Part shown: in pieces, positions 60,298-64,000 of the stretch
How positions within the stretch are numbered: the stretch's first letter is position 1
Layout: each line of letters opens with the position of its first letter
Source: Paenibacillus thiaminolyticus
GTDB taxonomy: Bacteria > Bacillota > Bacilli > Paenibacillales > Paenibacillaceae
DNA: 64,000 bases
Reading direction: 5' to 3'
Assembly: GCF_007066085.1 (NCBI RefSeq)
Contig: NZ_CP041405.1
Coordinates: forward strand, 2,418,001-2,482,000
Translations under genes and position numbers: made by a program
Notes under the pieces: generated by a model
Database searches by the model: none
Seen by the model: the letters and a program-made list of their open reading frames with translations, nothing else
Told to the model about the DNA's origin: nothing

Positions 60298-62006
60298 AAC
60301 AGCGTTCGCAGGCCATCGAGATCCTCCAGCAGTTGTGAGGACAGCTCACCAAGCTGCCGATAGCTCTGGATGGCTTGCTCCGTCTGTCCAGCGTCGATCT
60401 GCCGTGCTGCCGTCTCCGCCAGAGAATGCACTTGATCATGCCGTTCGACCATCTCTCGGAACGCCGGCTGCTCATTAACCAACGACCCCGGATTGGACTT
60501 TTGCGCTTCAATCCATTTCCCGAGCCGGCATTGATGTGAATTGCCGATAATTTGAATATCGCTCTTATCGTAACCAAGCATCCGATTATAGATCCACCAT
60601 TTCCATAACAAATGGTCGGTCTTGAGAACCCGCAGAAGCTGAGAATCGTTCAAATGATGGAACCATTGCAGCGACTCTGACCGCAGCCCTTCCACCGAGC
60701 GGCTCGTATCATATAATTGTTCCCCTGTGTCTATTGCCAGCGTAACGACCTGCCGGGTCTGATCGACGATTTCCTTCATATGCTCCGTGATTTCTACCGT
60801 GGCTGCCGCTTGCTGTTCGACGATCGAGGCTATCGACTCTTCCGACATTCCCATCTCATCGATCGCGCGCATCATTCCCTCCAACTGTTCGAATGCCCCA
60901 CGGTTCTTCTCATGCTGCAGCTCCATCTTGCCAGCCATCAGGTCGGTACGTTCCTGAACGGATGTCGCCAGCTGCTGGATGTTGGCGATGACATCATATA
61001 CCTCGCCTACGGAGGTCTTGGTCTGTTCCGACAGCTTCCGCACCTCGCCCGCCACGACAGCGAACCCGCGCCCTTCTTCACCGGCCCGCGCCGCCTCAAT
61101 CGAAGCGTTCAACGCAAGCAGATGAGTGGAATCCGCAACGGAGTTGATCATATCGACGACTCCGGACAGTTCCAGCAGCGATTGCTGAAGTTCCTCAAAC
61201 CGTGATTTGGTGTCGCGGAACAAGTCGGTCATTTCCTCCAATCCGTCTATCGTCTGCTCGACGATAGAACGGTTATCCTGGAGCGTGCCGAGCATTTTTT
61301 CCGTCGTGGCCGCAGCTTCAGTCGTCTGCGAGGACACTTCCTCGATAGAAGCGGTCAGTTGCTCCGCGGATTCCTGGATATGCTGGGCATCCTTCATTGA
61401 AGCTTCGGCAGACATTAATAATGTATGTATTCCGTCCATTTGAATCAGCTTCTCCATCGTCTCGCTGTTCGTATCAAGCAAGCGGAACTCGTAAGCGGAT
61501 TGATAGGCCTCCAGCACAATCTGGGCATCCAGCATCAAAATACGGTGCAGGGCCAGCAGCAGGTCCGATGCTTCAGCAGTTCGAAAGTCCTGCAGGATCA
61601 GCGGGACAAGGAATTCGTATATTCGTAAAAAGGAGGATACGAACCATTCCGGCGCCAATTGGATATGGCTATGCATAATGCCAATCCGCTGCCGTACCCG
61701 AATGTACTCTTCATCCAGTTGAACATTCGGAATGGAATTTAGATAGATGATGAATGTCTTGGTTAAGCGTTCACGCGTGCTGTGACGCTCGATTAATTGC
61801 TTCATCTCGGGAATTTCGAACAGCAGCTCATAATGACGATCGGTAATGGCTTGGGCATACTTTTCGAAATAAGGGATCAAACGCTTCAATAGCTTCAAGT
61901 CATGGGGCGTCATCTGCAGAAACATCAGCTTGGTTCGAAGCGAGGGAAGCGTTTCCATATGTACGGCCTCGATATCACCTGGCATCTTCGGCTTACGGTA
62001 AATCAA
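60264..62006 (-). CDS. Globin-coupled chemoreceptor (HemAT-like) with C-terminal CZB domain
   Basis: Soluble methyl-accepting protein of 580 aa from TTG 62006, behind AAAGGAAGGA. Residues about 20-185 form a protoglobin sensor with probable proximal His112 in [15 protein letters not shown]. The signalling domain has the hairpin tip [32 protein letters not shown]. Residues about 450-570 form a CZB domain: [21 protein letters not shown] and HDQVHSLAE supply His/Cys zinc ligands. HemAT senses oxygen, while CZB domains respond to zinc or oxidants. No transmembrane segments are present. Confidence 0.9.
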   Translation of the reverse strand: MIYRKPKMPGDIEAVHMETLPSLRTKLMFLQMTPHDLKLLKRLIPYFEKYAQAITDRHYELLFEIPEMKQLIERHSTRERLTKTFIIYLNSIPNVQLDEEYIRVRQRIGIMHSHIQLAPEWFVSSFLRIYEFLVPLILQDFRTAEASDLLLALHRILMLDAQIVLEAYQSAYEFRLLDTNSETMEKLIQMDGIHTLLMSAEASMKDAQHIQESAEQLTASIEEVSSQTTEAAATTEKMLGTLQDNRSIVEQTIDGLEEMTDLFRDTKSRFEELQQSLLELSGVVDMINSVADSTHLLALNASIEAARAGEEGRGFAVVAGEVRKLSEQTKTSVGEVYDVIANIQQLATSVQERTDLMAGKMELQHEKNRGAFEQLEGMMRAIDEMGMSEESIASIVEQQAAATVEITEHMKEIVDQTRQVVTLAIDTGEQLYDTSRSVEGLRSESLQWFHHLNDSQLLRVLKTDHLLWKWWIYNRMLGYDKSDIQIIGNSHQCRLGKWIEAQKSNPGSLVNEQPAFREMVERHDQVHSLAETAARQIDAGQTEQAIQSYRQLGELSSQLLEDLDGLRTLLDQHSPKCRFV

Positions 62007-62232
62007 AATATCCTTCCTTTCTGCAACCAGTCATGATTTCTGTATCAATAAGTTTTTTCACACTTATGTAATAATACCATATTTTTCTGTGACAATAGTC
62101 CTGAATTTTTGGTTCGGTTGCGGATGACAAAATCGTAAGCATGGCGTAAGTCAATTCAATAGGACCCGGAACGTCCCTTCGATACAATGAACATAACATA
62201 CGACAGGACCGATGACGGAAGGAAGATGGCCA

Positions 62233-63726
62233 ATGAGGCTAACGGACGTTTCTATATACAATACACCCTTGCTGCGGCATGCCGGCATCTTTATCACCCT
62301 GCTTGCCCTTCTGGCCATCCTTACCGGGTGCACGGGAAAGGACAGCAGCGCACAGGCTCTTCAGGGATCATCTCCTATTCAGTATCAAGTGACCGCCGTC
62401 TGGGATGATGCCACTCATTCGCTGAAGGCGACGACGGTGCTTCATTTTCGCAATGAATTCAATCAGGCCTTGAAGGAACTGGTCTTCCATTGGTATGCCG
62501 ATAGCTACCGCATTCCGGACACGCAGCCCGTTCATGAACGGAAGCTCAATCAACGTCTCGCCTCCGAAGGACTACTGGGGACCACTCTATCCGACCTGTC
62601 TGCCAGCGGCGGCGGAGTCACCACTACCGCCGTAACGCTGGAGAACGGCCAGCCTCTGGAGTACGAGCATGTCAATCAGTCTCTGACTGTACAATTGAAG
62701 CAGCCCCTTGCTCCGAACGGCTCCGTTTCTCTCCGCATCCGCTACGAGATCCAGCTTCCATACGGGGCTTGGCGGCTGGCCTATAACGAACAATTCGCTG
62801 GCGGCACCTATTGGACGCCGCAGCTTGCGGTATATAATCCGCTGCGCCATGCATGGAACCGGGTGCCGAATTATCCCGGATACCCGAGCGATTATTTTTA
62901 TGCGGCCGATTACGACGTTCATCTCCAACTGCCCGCTTCCTGGCTTGTCGTCACGACAGGGCAGCAGTTGGATCATTGCGTGCAAGACGGCGTGCAATCC
63001 ACTCATATCCGCGCCAATGGCATCCGCCAGCTCGCGTTCTACGCCAGTCCGGACTACACTGAGACGAAGCGCCCGCTACCGGATGGAAAATCCCTTGCGG
63101 TCTACACATTGGACGACGGGGAACAGCCGTCCGAGCAATGGCTTGACGCCGCAGCTGATGCTATCGCGTTCTTCTCCGATGCGATCGGGGAGCTGCCGGG
63201 CAAGCATTGGACGTTCGCCGAAGCTCCATATGCCGGGATGAACGATAGCCTTGATGGCATCGTTCTGTTCGGCCGGGAAGAGAAGCTGAACGGTCCGCTC
63301 TCGCCCGACATGCTTCGCTTAATTGCGAAGCAGTGGTTCGGCTCCGCGATCGGCATCAACTCGCGGACCGATGGATTCCTTGATGAGGGGATGTCCGAAT
63401 TCGCCGCACGCTTTTATCGGCATCAGCGGCTGCAGGAGCCTTGGCCATCCGCCTCAACAACCGATTACCGGGCACTCGCACTCCCGGCCGCCCAGCTCGG
63501 GGAGGACGCCGTGACCATCTACCGGGAACGGGGCGCCGAACTGCTCGCCGCCTGGACGCAGGTCGTTGGAACCGATGCCGTTCCTGTGGTCTGGAAGAGC
63601 TACTACAATCGCTACCGTGGGCAATTCGCGACTATCGACAGCTTCCTCAATGTAGCAGAGGATGCGCTCGGGCAGGAGGCACATGACCGGCTCCGGCAAT
63701 TGCTGAACAATCCACCCTCATCCTAA
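62233..63726 (+). CDS. M1-peptidase-like lipoprotein without HExxH
   Basis: Protein of 497 aa from ATG 62233, behind GGAAGGAAG. The signal peptide ends LLALLAILTGC, a lipobox. The body resembles the M1 aminopeptidase N fold: a beta-rich N-domain (YQVTAVWDDATHSLKATTVLHFRN) and a thermolysin-like part. At the expected HExxHxWFG the sequence is LRLIAKQWFG (residues about 362-371), so both zinc His and the catalytic Glu are gone, though the downstream FLDEGMSEF keeps the third ligand Glu. It is probably a binding or scaffold protein, not a peptidase. Confidence 0.82.
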   Translation: MRLTDVSIYNTPLLRHAGIFITLLALLAILTGCTGKDSSAQALQGSSPIQYQVTAVWDDATHSLKATTVLHFRNEFNQALKELVFHWYADSYRIPDTQPVHERKLNQRLASEGLLGTTLSDLSASGGGVTTTAVTLENGQPLEYEHVNQSLTVQLKQPLAPNGSVSLRIRYEIQLPYGAWRLAYNEQFAGGTYWTPQLAVYNPLRHAWNRVPNYPGYPSDYFYAADYDVHLQLPASWLVVTTGQQLDHCVQDGVQSTHIRANGIRQLAFYASPDYTETKRPLPDGKSLAVYTLDDGEQPSEQWLDAAADAIAFFSDAIGELPGKHWTFAEAPYAGMNDSLDGIVLFGREEKLNGPLSPDMLRLIAKQWFGSAIGINSRTDGFLDEGMSEFAARFYRHQRLQEPWPSASTTDYRALALPAAQLGEDAVTIYRERGAELLAAWTQVVGTDAVPVVWKSYYNRYRGQFATIDSFLNVAEDALGQEAHDRLRQLLNNPPSS

Positions 63727-63734
63727 GAAGAAAT

Positions 63735-63759
63735 AAGCCACCCGTGAATCGGGTGGCTT
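63735..63759. terminator. Bidirectional terminator
   Basis: Perfect 10-bp arms AAGCCACCCG / CGGGTGGCTT with a 5-nt loop, between convergent genes. Confidence 0.8.
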
Positions 63760-63765
63760 GCGTGT

Positions 63766-64000
63766 TTAACCTTTATAACGCTTAATGAATTCAACCGCTT
63801 TGCGAATGTCGGTCTCCGGAGAGTCGCCAACTTCGCGTTCGATGGTCAAATAGCCAGTATAGCCGATATCAACCAAGGCTTGGAAATAAGCATCGAAGTC
63901 TACTTTGCCTTCGCCGAGCGGCACTTCCTGGAATGGCCCATCGGTCGCCATGTCCGCAATCTTCTCATGCGACATCGGCTCGAATCCGAGCATGCCGTAG
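63766..64000 (-). CDS. Sugar phosphate isomerase/epimerase, C-terminal part
   Basis: Only the last 77 or so residues are in the window; the gene continues past base 64000. [30 protein letters not shown] followed by [11 protein letters not shown] matches the end of xylose-isomerase-like TIM-barrel proteins (AP endonuclease family 2). The Glu in IERE is a usual metal ligand. Substrate unknown. Confidence 0.85.
   Translation of the reverse strand, partial: YGMLGFEPMSHEKIADMATDGPFQEVPLGEGKVDFDAYFQALVDIGYTGYLTIEREVGDSPETDIRKAVEFIKRYKG

Overview
The window looks like chromosome of a Paenibacillus-type Gram-positive bacterium (Bacillota). The supporting signs are a moderately high G+C content, strong AGGAGG-type ribosome binding sites with frequent TTG and GTG starts, sigma-A promoters of the TTGACA-17-TATAAT type, S-box and yjdF riboswitches, lipoprotein solute-binding proteins, CUT1 sugar transporters without their own ATPase, and SLH-like repeats on a surface enzyme. 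No rRNA, tRNA, CRISPR array or prophage was recognised.

Layout. 0-5 kb: an OmpR-type two-component system, a DUF5701 protein, a tandem MerR regulator, a frameshifted DUF2568 membrane gene and a stand-alone MshEN-type protein. 5.3-14.7 kb: a long leftward amino-sugar operon (MurR-like regulator, MurQ etherase, CUT1 transporter, GNAT, PIG-L deacetylase, NamZ/GH171 muramidase, BadF-type kinase) that reads as MurNAc or muropeptide recycling. 15-21 kb: a TetR-P450 divergent pair, then a nucleoside-salvage group (DeoD, SorC-type DeoR, SLH-like 5'-nucleotidase). 21.5-28 kb: a DPP-IV-like peptidase, then a SAM-I riboswitch controlling MetNPQ and a glycerol-dehydrogenase-like enzyme. 28-35 kb: DUF2332, an ABC-F protein behind a leader-peptide attenuator, an MBL hydrolase, a Nudix hydrolase and two methyltransferases.

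35-45 kb: a decayed ArsR/flavin-reductase pair, PadR-CPBP, DUF421/DUF4363, an ECF-like sigma factor with a BtrH-like partner, an orphan Opp-type permease pair, a 1.3-kb repeat-rich gap and an ArsR-DUF2087 regulator with a long palindromic operator. 45-52 kb: a Nudix gene with a frameshifted tail and a sugar ABC operon with a zinc-type dehydrogenase, preceded by a CcpA cre site and a GntR regulator fused to a solute-binding-protein fold. 52-64 kb: a YafY/WYL regulator, methionine aminopeptidase, a membrane rhodanese-like protein behind a CsoR/CstR-type operator, VOC, MazG and LOG proteins, a transposase-like gene behind two LexA-type boxes, a stalk-domain protein, YjdF with its riboswitch, a globin-coupled chemoreceptor with a CZB domain, an M1-peptidase-like lipoprotein without HExxH, and the edge of a TIM-barrel epimerase.

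Two themes cut across the window. Several genes carry single-base indels, some next to homopolymers, which is either real decay or sequence error. Intergenic regions are also unusually rich in short tandem arrays, three of them with a 37-38 bp period. The most promising leads are the SOS-type promoter on the degenerate transposase gene, the muropeptide operon with a signal-less NamZ, the ABC-F attenuator, and the CstR-type operator before a rhodanese without its catalytic cysteine. All functional calls come from reading the sequence and knowing the families; no database search was run.
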